Shown: positions 1-8,595, counted from the first letter of the stretch. The stretch: DNA of 35,271 nt from an uncultured Alphaproteobacteria bacterium (GCA_902511405.1 CABXEZ010000012.1:1-35271); one strand, 5' to 3'. Numbers and translations: made by a program. Notes: generated by a model not told the origin, from the letters alone.

Positions 1-110
1 TATGATGATCCAATTCCTTTGGCTTTAACATCAATATATTCAATTGTGTTAGTAAATGCAGAATTTGAAGATATGCAGAATATAAAAAATATTGCTAAAA
101 AATATTTCAT
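1..110 (-). CDS. Exported protein, 5' part only (runs off left edge)
   Basis: The reading frame opens with ATG at 110 and stays open to the window edge, 36 complete codons. It begins MKYFLAIFFIFCISSNSAF, a typical Sec signal peptide, followed by NTIEYIDVKAKGIGSS. The ATG overlaps the TAA of the upstream 547-residue gene by one base (TAATG), so translation is probably coupled and this is the fourth gene of the operon that starts at 4102. The pattern V-x-A-x-G-x-G-x-S just after the signal resembles the start of FlgT/LPP20-like periplasmic domains. That is a weak resemblance and the function is unknown. The rest of the gene lies outside the window. Confidence 0.7.
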   Translation of the reverse strand, partial: MKYFLAIFFIFCISSNSAFTNTIEYIDVKAKGIGSS

Positions 111-1753
111 TATAAAATTTCAATTATACCTTCAGCATCACCAAACTCTTCTTGTGTTTCTGATTCTAGATTTATACTTTTTGCTTCTCTAATTTTTTTC
201 AACGCTTGATAAAAATAAGCAAGGTTTCCTTTTGTGCGGCTTGCTACCTCAGAAGCTGCAGCCGCATCTTCAAAACTTCCTGATCCAAAAATTGCGGAAA
301 TAGAATTAAAAAATAACTCACCTTCTCCACCTGCTTTTGCCGCATAAACATGGGCTTCATCAATTTTCTTTTTTGCTTCTTCATTATTTTGACCACTATT
401 AGTATTTTTAAATAACTCATTTGTTCCATTAGAAATTCTCGTTGTTACTCTCTCCATATCTAGTTGAGCAGGATCTGAAACAATATATTCTAGTAACAAT
501 TTTAAATCTGATGCTACATCAACCAAACCTAAAGCTTCTGCTGCAAGAATTTGTGCTTGTATGTAATTAGTATACATATTTCTTAAAGACTCTCTTTCTG
601 GTGTTCTTGGTCCATTCATATACATATTTAAATATTGAATTGATGGATCTACATACTTAGCTTTTACAATCATACATGGATTGTCCTCAGTAATAACACA
701 TCCTTTATCGTTTGGTCTTTCAATTGATATTTTAAATGACTCAATAGTTTTATTTGCGAAAGCTTTTCCTAGTGATCCTTTTGGATTTAAATATAAGAAT
801 GCCAGTTCTTTCCTTAAACTATCTCTCCATACAACTTCTAAACATTCTTTATTCAGACAAATAGCATTTTTAGATCCAATATTATAAATTAGATTTGGTG
901 AATAACGTTGAAAAGATTCAATTCTGAGTCTTGCTCTGTTTTTATCATAGCTATCTAAAAACTGTTTAGACATATCATTCCCAATATAATGAACATCAGC
1001 AATGAATTCTATTGTGCCATTGTCTTCAAAGCCTACGACAATCATTTTTTTAGTAAAACATTTACTCTTAAGATCTCTTGAATCTTTTTGTCCTTTGGTA
1101 ATTACCCTTCTCTTCCATTTGGTCATTATAGTACAGCCATTATTCTCAAGTACTTGAATAACTTGATCTTTATTCAAATTGAAATTTAATTCTGATAATT
1201 CATTATCACTTGGATAGTTTAAATAATTTGATCCAACAGTGACCACATCGACATCACTAATATGTTCCGTGCCCTCAGGAGCTGCAGCATTAGAGGTCGT
1301 TCTTTGATTGGAATTATTTGAGAGAGAATTTGCAGCATTAATATCATTAACACTAGTTATTTGAGAATAAATTTCATCAGGAGTGCCAAAGAAGACTTGC
1401 AGATTTCCGTTACTGTCATTAGCATAATAAAGGTTAGCACAATCAAATTGATTAGTGCCATCATATAAAAAACAAATCTTATTATCTTCTGCTTTCCATT
1501 TACCTTTATATAATCCTTTGTAGTCTCCTGATAACATTTCAAATTCAAAATTTCCATTGCTCTGAAATATTTCAATAAAATTTGAATTGTCTGAATAAAT
1601 ACCTTCAATTTTTTTATTGTTAAGAAAACTAGCTATCTCATTTGTTTTGGCAATATTTAGTGAACTTGGACTTATTGTACTAAACTGATTGGCATATAGA
1701 TTAAATGAAATAAAAAAAACAAAAACAAATAATAATTTTTTTAAAAATAACAT
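110..1753 (-). CDS. Exported protein of unknown function, 547 aa
   Basis: A signal peptide covers residues 1-22 (cleavage likely after LYANQ-type sequence), so the protein is exported; there is no lipobox Cys. Residues about 45-135 have a lipocalin-like beta pattern (GLYKGKWKAEDNKICFLYDG, with a Cys pair). An Asn/Ser-rich linker follows at about 137-165. A mixed domain at about 180-370 contains several Cys. The last 160 residues are Ala/Glu-rich and helical. I recognise no catalytic motif. It starts 4 bases after the stop of the 357-residue gene and overlaps the next gene by one base, so it is the third gene of an exported-protein operon. Export and operon membership are seen directly; any cell-envelope role is inference. 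Confidence 0.8.
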   Translation of the reverse strand: MLFLKKLLFVFVFFISFNLYANQFSTISPSSLNIAKTNEIASFLNNKKIEGIYSDNSNFIEIFQSNGNFEFEMLSGDYKGLYKGKWKAEDNKICFLYDGTNQFDCANLYYANDSNGNLQVFFGTPDEIYSQITSVNDINAANSLSNNSNQRTTSNAAAPEGTEHISDVDVVTVGSNYLNYPSDNELSELNFNLNKDQVIQVLENNGCTIMTKWKRRVITKGQKDSRDLKSKCFTKKMIVVGFEDNGTIEFIADVHYIGNDMSKQFLDSYDKNRARLRIESFQRYSPNLIYNIGSKNAICLNKECLEVVWRDSLRKELAFLYLNPKGSLGKAFANKTIESFKISIERPNDKGCVITEDNPCMIVKAKYVDPSIQYLNMYMNGPRTPERESLRNMYTNYIQAQILAAEALGLVDVASDLKLLLEYIVSDPAQLDMERVTTRISNGTNELFKNTNSGQNNEEAKKKIDEAHVYAAKAGGEGELFFNSISAIFGSGSFEDAAAASEVASRTKGNLAYFYQALKKIREAKSINLESETQEEFGDAEGIIEIL

Positions 1754-1757
1754 TTCA

Positions 1758-2831
1758 TTATTTCGACAAAATATTAATAATTGTTTTTGATGAGCTTTCT
1801 GAAGATTGTTTTAGAGCATTTGTTCTGGCCACATCAAGGGTAGAACCTAAGCCTGCAAAGACTGCAGGACTAACAGAGGATACTAGTTTTGGTCTTCTCT
1901 CTGTAATATTCCATACCTCGCCGTTTACCTGCGAAACAATTTTAGTATTGCCGGTTGATTGATCAATTTCTTTTTGTCCCAAATAAACTTTTCCATAAAT
2001 CACATGCCCTATGTCATCATGATTTTTTTGAATCATTCCTATCATCTTAGCTTTTGTTCTTTGTTTTGGTTGACCGCCGTCTTCGATTTCTGCTTTCATC
2101 TCATCATATAAATCGGAAATATCATCATCAAAAAGCATATAGACATCAGTTAACTCAAAGTTTGTCATGGTAAATTTTTCCGTAAAAGCTCCTAAAAAAT
2201 CTTCAGTAGCTTTTTCTGAGTAAGAAGATTGAATAATATCGCTCTTAGTCTCATTACTGCCTCCAGTTGTTGAAGTTTCACTGGTAGTCACCTCACTATT
2301 AGAGATAGTTTCAACACCATCTGATGCTTCTATTTGAGATGCATTTTCTGAATTTGAAGTATCAGTTCGTTGGTAGTCTTTTATATCAAAAGATTTTGCC
2401 CCATCAACTTGAAGTGCAAATATCACAAGCGCAATTCCAGATTTAATATTATTTGCCACACTAGTGCTATTATCAATTAACAATGCGTTAATTTCTTTTT
2501 CAAAAATTTCTACTCTTACTTTTACAATGTATTTTTTTTCTTTTTTTAATTGATCATCATCAACAAAATCACAAACTAAATAGTCTAAAAAATTATCTTC
2601 AACTTTATTTTTAACTTTTCTATAATTTTGATACTTAGCATCATCAAAAGTATTTACATATTTCTTTAATCCTTTGAGACAAGCTGTCTTAAATGCTTTA
2701 TCCATGACTTCTTGTTTCTCATCTCCTTTAAATTTTTTGTATGTCACTTCAGCCACCTCATTGTAGGTAATGGCTAATAAATTTAAGGATAATAAAAGAG
2801 AAGTTAATAAAGTAGCTATAAATATTTTCAT
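1758..2831 (-). CDS. Exported FlgT/LPP20-like protein, 357 aa
   Basis: Residues 1-20 are a signal peptide. Residues about 22-120 resemble the FlgT N-terminal / LPP20-like fold: a strand (YNEVAEVTYKKFKGDE), then the helix VMDKAFKTACLKGLKKYV, then a strand with YIVKVRVEIFEKEI. Known members of that group act in the outer-membrane or periplasmic assembly of flagella, curli-type secretion or peptidoglycan-synthase activators. A Ser/Thr/Asn-rich low-complexity linker spans about 155-200, and a second alpha/beta domain runs 205-357. The ATG overlaps the preceding stop by 4 bases (ATGA), which indicates translational coupling. No flagellar gene is in view, so a flagellar role is not implied. The family match is by eye and only moderate. 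Confidence 0.75.
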   Translation of the reverse strand: MKIFIATLLTSLLLSLNLLAITYNEVAEVTYKKFKGDEKQEVMDKAFKTACLKGLKKYVNTFDDAKYQNYRKVKNKVEDNFLDYLVCDFVDDDQLKKEKKYIVKVRVEIFEKEINALLIDNSTSVANNIKSGIALVIFALQVDGAKSFDIKDYQRTDTSNSENASQIEASDGVETISNSEVTTSETSTTGGSNETKSDIIQSSYSEKATEDFLGAFTEKFTMTNFELTDVYMLFDDDISDLYDEMKAEIEDGGQPKQRTKAKMIGMIQKNHDDIGHVIYGKVYLGQKEIDQSTGNTKIVSQVNGEVWNITERRPKLVSSVSPAVFAGLGSTLDVARTNALKQSSESSSKTIINILSK

Positions 2832-4102
2832 TTTACAGAGGCCAGTTTATCTACAAATTTTTTGAATTCAAGTATTTCATTCTTCTTTGTCTCATTTTTG
2901 GTAATTTTTTTAAGCCATTCCAAGTCTTGATTATTTTTAAAATCAGAATTAATTATATTGGAAAATTCTATAGCTAAGGGTTTGTAAGTTAAATTGATTA
3001 TATTAATATATTCATTTGTTTTATTTAATGTCAAAATATCAGGAATTTTCTTAAAATCAGCTTTTGTCATTTTAATATGCAAATATTCTTTGTTAAGTAA
3101 AGGTTCATAGAAACGCAAATTAATACCTGCACCATACACGTACCAAGTAAGACCTTTAACCTTTGCATCTTTTTTATATTTTTGTTTAACAAATCCTCTA
3201 AGATTAAAATCAATAAAATAAGTTGGCTCAGGAATTTGAAGTAAAAAAGCTTCACTTTGATCGGCGTATTTACCGCGTATTTTATTTCCTACACCAACAC
3301 CTTCAAAATAAGGAACAACTACTAAATTGTGTTTTAAAGCAAGTTCACCTAAAAAAGTATTTGCTACATTTCTTTTAAGAAGATGCAAATTATTAGCATA
3401 AGAGTCTGGTATTAAATTAATTACCTTCTCTTCATTGATTATAAATCCATTATCTGATGGATTAACACCAATATAAAAATCATAAAATTCATTTATTTTA
3501 ATATCTTTCATTATACTAATAAAAGTATCATTATTATTTTTTAATACTTGATCTGATAATGGTTCTATCAGCCATTTTCCATCTTCATAAGATTTTATAA
3601 ATAAATTTACAATTTGATCATCGTTTAATTTTGGTGATGGATCACTAATATAAATACTCTGAAAAGGAATAGCTTTTAAAAAAGTCATCTTGTCAAAATC
3701 AAAAAAAATAATTTGGAAATAATTATTGATATTATAAATATAACAATTTGCAATTTTGATTTTTTTACAATCTTCTTCAGGCAGCTTAAATTCTTCAAAT
3801 AATTCTTGATCAAGAAAAACTGACATAGCAATTTTACTTGTCTCATTTGATATTAGTGAAGAGTCCTCTAAAACATTGATATGATTAAAAGTATTAGATC
3901 TAATTTCTTTCTGCAGTGTTTTATCAATAATATTTTGCCGGCCTTGATATTTATCTAAGAGTTTATTTGTGTAATAAGCTGACCTTTCAAGATCTTTATA
4001 CTCGGCATTTATAGAGAATCCTGTCAAAACAACATCAGTTTTAGCTGCCAAAACATTAATAGGAAATAATATGATCAAAAAAAATAATATAAATCTTTTC
4101 AT
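2828..4102 (-). CDS. Exported protein of unknown function, 424 aa, first gene of operon
   Basis: A signal peptide spans residues 1-19 (MKRFILFFLIILFPINVLA) with a likely cut before AKTDV. The mature part is alpha/beta, rich in Lys, Asn and Ile, with a Cys pair in DCKKIKIANCYIYN near residue 115. No enzyme motif is recognised. It is the first gene of the minus-strand operon 4102 to 1. Its last 4 bases overlap the start of the FlgT-like gene. Its start faces another exported-type gene across a 135-bp gap that contains an inverted repeat (4120-4150), a possible control point. There is no clear Shine-Dalgarno sequence before the ATG, so the mRNA may be nearly leaderless or read by an A-rich leader. 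Confidence 0.78.
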   Translation of the reverse strand: MKRFILFFLIILFPINVLAAKTDVVLTGFSINAEYKDLERSAYYTNKLLDKYQGRQNIIDKTLQKEIRSNTFNHINVLEDSSLISNETSKIAMSVFLDQELFEEFKLPEEDCKKIKIANCYIYNINNYFQIIFFDFDKMTFLKAIPFQSIYISDPSPKLNDDQIVNLFIKSYEDGKWLIEPLSDQVLKNNNDTFISIMKDIKINEFYDFYIGVNPSDNGFIINEEKVINLIPDSYANNLHLLKRNVANTFLGELALKHNLVVVPYFEGVGVGNKIRGKYADQSEAFLLQIPEPTYFIDFNLRGFVKQKYKKDAKVKGLTWYVYGAGINLRFYEPLLNKEYLHIKMTKADFKKIPDILTLNKTNEYINIINLTYKPLAIEFSNIINSDFKNNQDLEWLKKITKNETKKNEILEFKKFVDKLASVK

Positions 4103-4119
4103 ATATTTTTATATTTACA

Positions 4120-4150
4120 GATATTGTTATTAAATAAAATAACAAATATC
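4120..4150. promoter_or_regulatory. Inverted repeat in the divergent promoter gap
   Basis: GATATTGTTATT at 4120-4131 is matched by its reverse complement at 4138-4150 with one extra A, separated by 6 bases. It lies 18 bases upstream of the ATG at 4102 and about 90 bases upstream of the divergent start near 4238. It could be an operator dyad or a hairpin in the leader of the exported-protein operon. It is AT-only apart from two G:C pairs per arm, so chance is possible. Confidence 0.4.
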
Positions 4151-4237
4151 AAATTAAGTCCTTACTAATCAGAATTGAATGTAATATTCTTAAAAAATTC
4201 ATATTTAAGACTTCTTTTCGACTAAGTTTTTTTTTAT

Positions 4238-5008
4238 TTGTTTAATGTGGCAGAGATAACAAAACGAATTTTATTATTTTTAATATCACTTGTATTAATC
4301 ATATTATATCTAGTCTCTGCTACAACCTCCTATGCTAATAATTCAGAGTCTTTTCAAAATATTTCTCCTAAACAAATGATTAAACAGGAAATTTCTAATG
4401 TTCCTGAGAACTCCATCATTTTTAATGAGGCTCAAGAATACCCTCTCCGTTCTTTTACCTTTGATCCCATCATTTATTTTAATGAAAACGATCAAGTGTG
4501 GATATGCGGAGTGGAGTTAGCAGCACTTGATTATACCGGGACAAAAGTTATCATATCGCTTTATTCAGCAATCTTTGAAGATGAAAAGCATATTAGCCAC
4601 ATGATTATGCTCGAAGGTGAACATGTGGCGCCTGATGGGCCTGATACACCTTATGAGGATATAGAAAAAATTGGATTATATGTTCAGGGTTTTGAAATTA
4701 TTAAAAAAAATGATCTCTTAACTAAGGTTGTTCGAGAAAGTCGACAAAGCAAAAAATTAAAAATAGAAACTGATCAAAATTTTATTAAAGCAGGTGGTTT
4801 TGTTTTAAAAGAATTCTTTGCGGGTGATTATGATTTAAATGTTGAGTTTCTAAAGAACCTACCTGTTCATATACCTGTGCCGAAGAATAAGCATTATAAC
4901 AAACAAAAAGCAGAGTTAATTGATAATTGTATCATAGAGTTACGACAAACAAATAAAAATAAAGAAACTAATGAGGTGATTAAACAAGAATTAGTATTAC
5001 TAAAGTAA
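4238..5008 (+). CDS. Signal-anchored or secreted protein of unknown function
   Basis: The frame encodes one hydrophobic stretch near the N-terminus (ILLFLISLVLIILYLVSATT) followed by SYANNSES, a signal peptide or membrane anchor, and then about 220 residues of soluble alpha/beta sequence. No family is recognised. The start is uncertain: the frame has TTG at 4238 and GTG at 4247 but no ATG before the hydrophobic segment, and no ribosome binding site is visible ahead of either. The gene is transcribed away from the exported-protein operon. No catalytic residues stand out; a conserved-looking core is WICGVELAALDYTG. Confidence 0.7.
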   Translation: MFNVAEITKRILLFLISLVLIILYLVSATTSYANNSESFQNISPKQMIKQEISNVPENSIIFNEAQEYPLRSFTFDPIIYFNENDQVWICGVELAALDYTGTKVIISLYSAIFEDEKHISHMIMLEGEHVAPDGPDTPYEDIEKIGLYVQGFEIIKKNDLLTKVVRESRQSKKLKIETDQNFIKAGGFVLKEFFAGDYDLNVEFLKNLPVHIPVPKNKHYNKQKAELIDNCIIELRQTNKNKETNEVIKQELVLLK

Positions 5009-5106
5009 TTATATTAGCTATTAAAAATGGTAAATAAATGAGGGGAAAATTAATGAAGAGTATAATTATTTATTGAATATCTTTTTTTTTTAACTATTTA
5101 ATAAGT

Positions 5107-5331
5107 ATGCAAAATGAAAATATAATCCAATTAATTGAAAATCTTAAAGGCCGAAAAAGTTATGAAGAAAAAAAAGCTTCTAAGTTAGGATTTTCCTCAC
5201 TTTATAATTATTTTGAAGATAAGATCTTAAAAGAAAAGCAAATGATTGAAGATAAGAAAAAAGAATTAGATGAGATCAAAAAAAATAATGATCTAAAAAA
5301 TAAAGAAAATAAAAGTTGCAGCTGTTGCTAA
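5107..5331 (+). CDS. Small coiled-coil protein with Cys-rich tail (CSCC)
   Basis: This is a 74-residue protein of unknown function. Residues about 35-65 are almost entirely Lys, Glu, Asp, Ile and Leu and should form a single helix or coiled coil. The final residues are SCSCC, three Cys in four positions, which could bind a metal ion or carry sulfur or redox groups. It lies 56 bases before a rhodanese on the same strand; a sulfur or metal link is possible but is inference. There is no signal peptide, so it should be cytoplasmic. The ATG has no clear Shine-Dalgarno. Confidence 0.6.
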   Translation: MQNENIIQLIENLKGRKSYEEKKASKLGFSSLYNYFEDKILKEKQMIEDKKKELDEIKKNNDLKNKENKSCSCC

Positions 5332-5387
5332 ATAGATTTTATAGCATCACATAATAGAATTAACCATATTAAAACAGAAAGAATAAA

Positions 5388-5750
5388 ATGAAAAAATTTG
5401 AAGATTTAATGAGTGTTAAAAATGAAATTGAAAACATTTCTGCATCAGAAGCAAAAGATAAATTAAACAATCCAAATGTGCAATTTATTGATGTGAGAGA
5501 TAAAGAAAGTTTTTCTAAAGGCACAATCGGAAATGCAATTCATATGGATAAAGCATTCCTTGAATTTTATTTAGCTGAAGGAAGTCCTTTAGAAAATGAA
5601 TTTTTCAAAAATAACCCAGATAAAGAATATGTTGTATTTTGTGGAGTTGGTGGACAAGGCACTCTTGCAACCAAAACAATGAAGGACATGGGTGTTAAAA
5701 ATGTAAAAAATATTACCGGTGGTATTGCCGAGTGGGAAAAAATAAAATAA
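5388..5750 (+). CDS. Cytoplasmic single-domain rhodanese
   Basis: This 120-residue protein is one rhodanese (sulfurtransferase) domain. It has the characteristic FIDVRDKESFSKGTIGNAIH strand-turn (about 33-52) and an active-site loop VVFCGVGGQG with the catalytic Cys at 85. It ends with GGIAEWEKIK. Such proteins carry sulfane sulfur on the Cys. The loop lacks the Arg of the classical CRSGxRS loop and has Gly-Gly-Gln instead, so substrate preference is uncertain. There is no signal peptide. It follows the CSCC protein on the same strand and is convergent with the next gene. Confidence 0.88.
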   Translation: MKKFEDLMSVKNEIENISASEAKDKLNNPNVQFIDVRDKESFSKGTIGNAIHMDKAFLEFYLAEGSPLENEFFKNNPDKEYVVFCGVGGQGTLATKTMKDMGVKNVKNITGGIAEWEKIK

Positions 5751-5862
5751 TTAATTTTAAAATTCATTTTTTAACACTTAACTAAATAGAACGCCTAACC
5801 ACATTTTTTTATTTGTAATCTTTAAATCAATAACTCATTATTAGTGAAGATTTTATTCATAG

Positions 5863-5878
5863 TTTTTATTAATAAAAA
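5863..5878. terminator. Perfect 16-bp AT palindrome between convergent genes
   Basis: TTTTTATTAATAAAAA is its own reverse complement. It sits 5 bases beyond the stop of the minus-strand gene ending at 5883 and about 110 bases after the rhodanese stop. As RNA it would be an A-tract/U-tract stem on either strand, as in weak bidirectional terminators. There is no G:C pair, so function is uncertain. Confidence 0.3.
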
Positions 5879-5882
5879 TTGA

Positions 5883-7433
5883 TTAATTAAATGATATTTC
5901 AGCTAATGAAGCAGTATCTTCTAAATATAAGTAGAGTTTTTTATTATAATAAATCACATCTCTTATTCTTTCCCCAATATTGACTCTGTTGATTTTTATA
6001 TTTTCTGCTCTGCCATTAACTACTTTATTAGGTGAAGTAATATTTTCATCATCATAATCCAAATCAAAAAAATACAGTGACTCATCTTTCATTGAAGCAA
6101 CAACGTATTTATTTTGTTCATTAACCCCAATGATTTGTGAAATACCAATTGAGGGATCAAAATATATGAGTGGCTCAATAAATCCATATTCCGTGTGTGA
6201 TTTATGAAGTGGATATTTTACATATTTTTTTTTATTATAGGAAGCATTCTTACCACCATAATGTTCGCCGTAAGAAGAAATGGCCCAACCATAGTTTGGT
6301 ATTTCTTGTTGGTTAAGTTTGATTAAATTTATTTCATCACCTCCCTCTGGCCCATGCTCAGCTTCGAGAAGAATGTTATTTTTAGAGTCAAAAAATAATC
6401 CTTGAGGGTTTCTATGCCCCATACTAATGACTTTATAGTCATCAGTTTTTTTATTAATTTCTAAGATTTTACTAAAAATACTATTTTTATCCTGCGCTCT
6501 AAATCTACTTCTAAAATCACCAATTGAAAATAATAAGGTATTATCATTTACATTTATAATGCGTCCGCCTGACTGATGAGCATTAAACTCATTATCAATG
6601 TTATCATAGAAATGCACACATTCATCAGAGGTAAATAAATTTTCAAAAATTATTAACTTCAAATTCATTTTGCCGTGCAATAAACTTGTATTCCAACAAT
6701 TTTCTCTTACTTCCCTCGTATAAGAAATAAAAATTTGATCTTTGTAAATGTTTATATCTTTAATAGAAAACCACCCTCCTTCTAACCAATCAAAATCATG
6801 TATTCGTGATTTTCTAAATTGTTCTTCACCAATAAATTTTCCAATATTTGTTTTGATTTGATTAAAGATTAAATTATCTTTCAAATTTTCTAACTCAGTA
6901 TTGGAATACGCTAATACACCACTTGCTGACATTAAAATTAAGTTATTATTATATGTCTCTAGATAACCACTTGCAGGAAAATGATTGGCAATACCATATA
7001 ACAAGATGTTTTTATGAGGACTATAGACTCTTGTATTAATGTCATCATTTGAAAAACTATGTTCAGAATTAAATTTAAATTCTAAGTCACTGTTTGATTT
7101 TTTAATATTTAAATCAAATTCATAGGGGTCTATTTGCTCAAATATTCTATCCAACGTGTTAGATTTATACTCCATCTCAACAGTGTCATCTTTTAGATCG
7201 ATATAAACTTCCTCAAACATTATTTTTAATCTCTCAAATTTGTTACGATCTTTTTTTAGTTCTTTTATTTCCTTTTCTAGATTGATAGTATTTTTATGAG
7301 CAACTAAATATTTTGCAATAAATTGTTTTCCATTTTTACCAAATTGATCATTAACTCCAGAGAAATCTAATAAAAAATTAATAAATAAAATTATAAAAAA
7401 AATAAATAGGATAAAATTTCTAATTATTATCAT
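5883..7433 (-). CDS. Membrane-anchored glucose/sorbosone dehydrogenase-like beta-propeller protein
   Basis: Residues 4-24 form one transmembrane helix, and about 45-85 form a charged coiled coil. The rest is a beta-propeller related to the PQQ-type glucose/sorbosone dehydrogenase family (GSDH, Hip-like). The signature segments are GHRNPQGLFFDS (339-350), EAEHGPEGGDEIN (357-369) and NYGWAISSYGEHYGG (380-394). Known family members oxidise sugars with PQQ or are lectin-like relatives; which applies here cannot be told from sequence alone. At 516 residues it is longer than typical soluble members (about 350-400) because of the N-terminal anchor and stalk. It is preceded by a terminator hairpin (7455-7480), so it probably has its own weak promoter. 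Confidence 0.82.
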   Translation of the reverse strand: MIIIRNFILFIFFIILFINFLLDFSGVNDQFGKNGKQFIAKYLVAHKNTINLEKEIKELKKDRNKFERLKIMFEEVYIDLKDDTVEMEYKSNTLDRIFEQIDPYEFDLNIKKSNSDLEFKFNSEHSFSNDDINTRVYSPHKNILLYGIANHFPASGYLETYNNNLILMSASGVLAYSNTELENLKDNLIFNQIKTNIGKFIGEEQFRKSRIHDFDWLEGGWFSIKDINIYKDQIFISYTREVRENCWNTSLLHGKMNLKLIIFENLFTSDECVHFYDNIDNEFNAHQSGGRIINVNDNTLLFSIGDFRSRFRAQDKNSIFSKILEINKKTDDYKVISMGHRNPQGLFFDSKNNILLEAEHGPEGGDEINLIKLNQQEIPNYGWAISSYGEHYGGKNASYNKKKYVKYPLHKSHTEYGFIEPLIYFDPSIGISQIIGVNEQNKYVVASMKDESLYFFDLDYDDENITSPNKVVNGRAENIKINRVNIGERIRDVIYYNKKLYLYLEDTASLAEISFN

Positions 7434-7454
7434 GTTGTCATATTCAATTTATAA

Positions 7455-7480
7455 ATGCTGGGAGTATTAAATCCCAGCAT
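7455..7480 (-). terminator. Strong intrinsic terminator hairpin
   Basis: On the minus strand a perfect 9-bp stem (ATGCTGGGA pairing with TCCCAGCAT) encloses an 8-base loop and is followed by a U-rich stretch. It begins 12 bases after the stop of the 136-residue membrane protein gene, so it should end that transcript and separate it from the gene starting at 7433. It is unusually GC-rich for this neighbourhood. Confidence 0.75.
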
Positions 7481-7492
7481 CATTATAATTAG

Positions 7493-7903
7493 TTAAGCGT
7501 AAATTGTGTCCGAAAGTCTAAATATTAAGATGGCAGCAATAACAAGAAACACGTGTCCTATTACCTCATCACTTACATCATTTTTAGAATCAGGATCTAT
7601 AATTTTTAAACGTGTCCCCCAACTTAAAAGTACCTGACACAATGACACAAGAAAATTAAAGACAAAGAAAATCCAAAGACCAAGTGGTCCATTTTCTCTA
7701 AAAATAACATATACTCCTAAAAGAAAAGTAGGAAGAACAAAGCTTCCAACAATTCTGATGATAGGAACTGATTTTTCTCCTAAATCATATCTTGTCACAA
7801 GTGTATTTGGGCTAAATACCGTAAGAACTGCATAATATCCTAAACCCAACATACTTATGGCATATAATATTAAATTTAATACTCCTCCCCAAGCTTCAAT
7901 CAT
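7493..7903 (-). CDS. Small four-helix membrane protein, unknown function
   Basis: The 136 residues contain about four hydrophobic segments (near 8-30, 48-66, 74-95 and 113-130) with short polar loops. A conserved-looking SWGTRLKIIDPDSKNDVSDE loop lies before the last helix. No family is recognised and no charged residues inside helices suggest transport. The start is supported by one of the best ribosome binding sites in the window, AAGGAGG four bases before the ATG. The transcript appears to be a single-gene unit ended by the hairpin at 7455-7480. TTGACA at 7957-7962 (minus strand) may be its -35 box, but no good -10 follows. Confidence 0.75.
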   Translation of the reverse strand: MIEAWGGVLNLILYAISMLGLGYYAVLTVFSPNTLVTRYDLGEKSVPIIRIVGSFVLPTFLLGVYVIFRENGPLGLWIFFVFNFLVSLCQVLLSWGTRLKIIDPDSKNDVSDEVIGHVFLVIAAILIFRLSDTIYA

Positions 7904-8100
7904 ACAACCTCCTTTTGATTAAACTTCTATTTTAAATAATTCTAGGAAATGAACTTTGTCAATATATTATGCATTGAAAATTTAATTAAGTGATGATTTG
8001 TATTGGTATTGAGCTAATAAACTTCAAATCTACTACTTAAAAAAAGAGGACAATTATGAACGATAAAAATTTATTTTAGATTCATAAGGATAAATACAAA

Positions 8101-8595
8101 ATGGACATCTTGGATATTTCTTTAATTTTTTCAATTTTAACTTGCTGTTTAGTTACTGGATTTATTTTCACTTACGCGGTTGTTGTAATGCCTGGCTTAT
8201 CTAAGCTTAATGATAAAGAATTTTTAAGGGCATTTCAGGTAACAGATGGTATCATTCAAAACAATCAACCACTTTTTATATTATCATGGGTAGGTTCTAT
8301 TATCGCAATTTTAAGTTTAATTTTAATTGCAATAGTATTTATTGGAATGTCAAAGACATGGTTAATAGTTCTTGTAGGTGTAGTTTATTTATTAGGTGTG
8401 CAAGGTATTACAATATCAATCCACATACCTCTTAATAATCATATTCAGCAATTAAATATTGATGAACTAAATGAACAAAACTTAAGCGAAGAAAGAAAAA
8501 AGTTTGAGAAAAAATGGAACAATTTTAATATCATCAGAACACTCATTGCCTTTTCTGTAAGTGCGATACTGCTTTTGATTTTAGCTATTCGCTAA
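8101..8595 (+). CDS. DUF1772 (anthrone oxygenase-like) membrane protein
   Basis: This 164-residue protein has four membrane helices (about 5-28, 56-78, 85-105 and 143-162). The DUF1772 pattern is visible: IHIPLNNHIQQLN after helix 3, and KWNNFNIIRTLIAF leading into helix 4. Proteins of this family are membrane proteins of mostly unknown role; a few are annotated as anthrone oxygenases. AAGGA lies 12 bases before the ATG, rather far. A mini-ORF with a better ribosome binding site (8056-8079) precedes it. Confidence 0.75.
   Translation: MDILDISLIFSILTCCLVTGFIFTYAVVVMPGLSKLNDKEFLRAFQVTDGIIQNNQPLFILSWVGSIIAILSLILIAIVFIGMSKTWLIVLVGVVYLLGVQGITISIHIPLNNHIQQLNIDELNEQNLSEERKKFEKKWNNFNIIRTLIAFSVSAILLLILAIR

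Noticed and set aside
5052-5075. Mini-ORF MKSIIIY after a GAGGGG sequence
   Set aside because: It is only seven codons, in a gap without other signals; chance in AT-rich sequence is likely.
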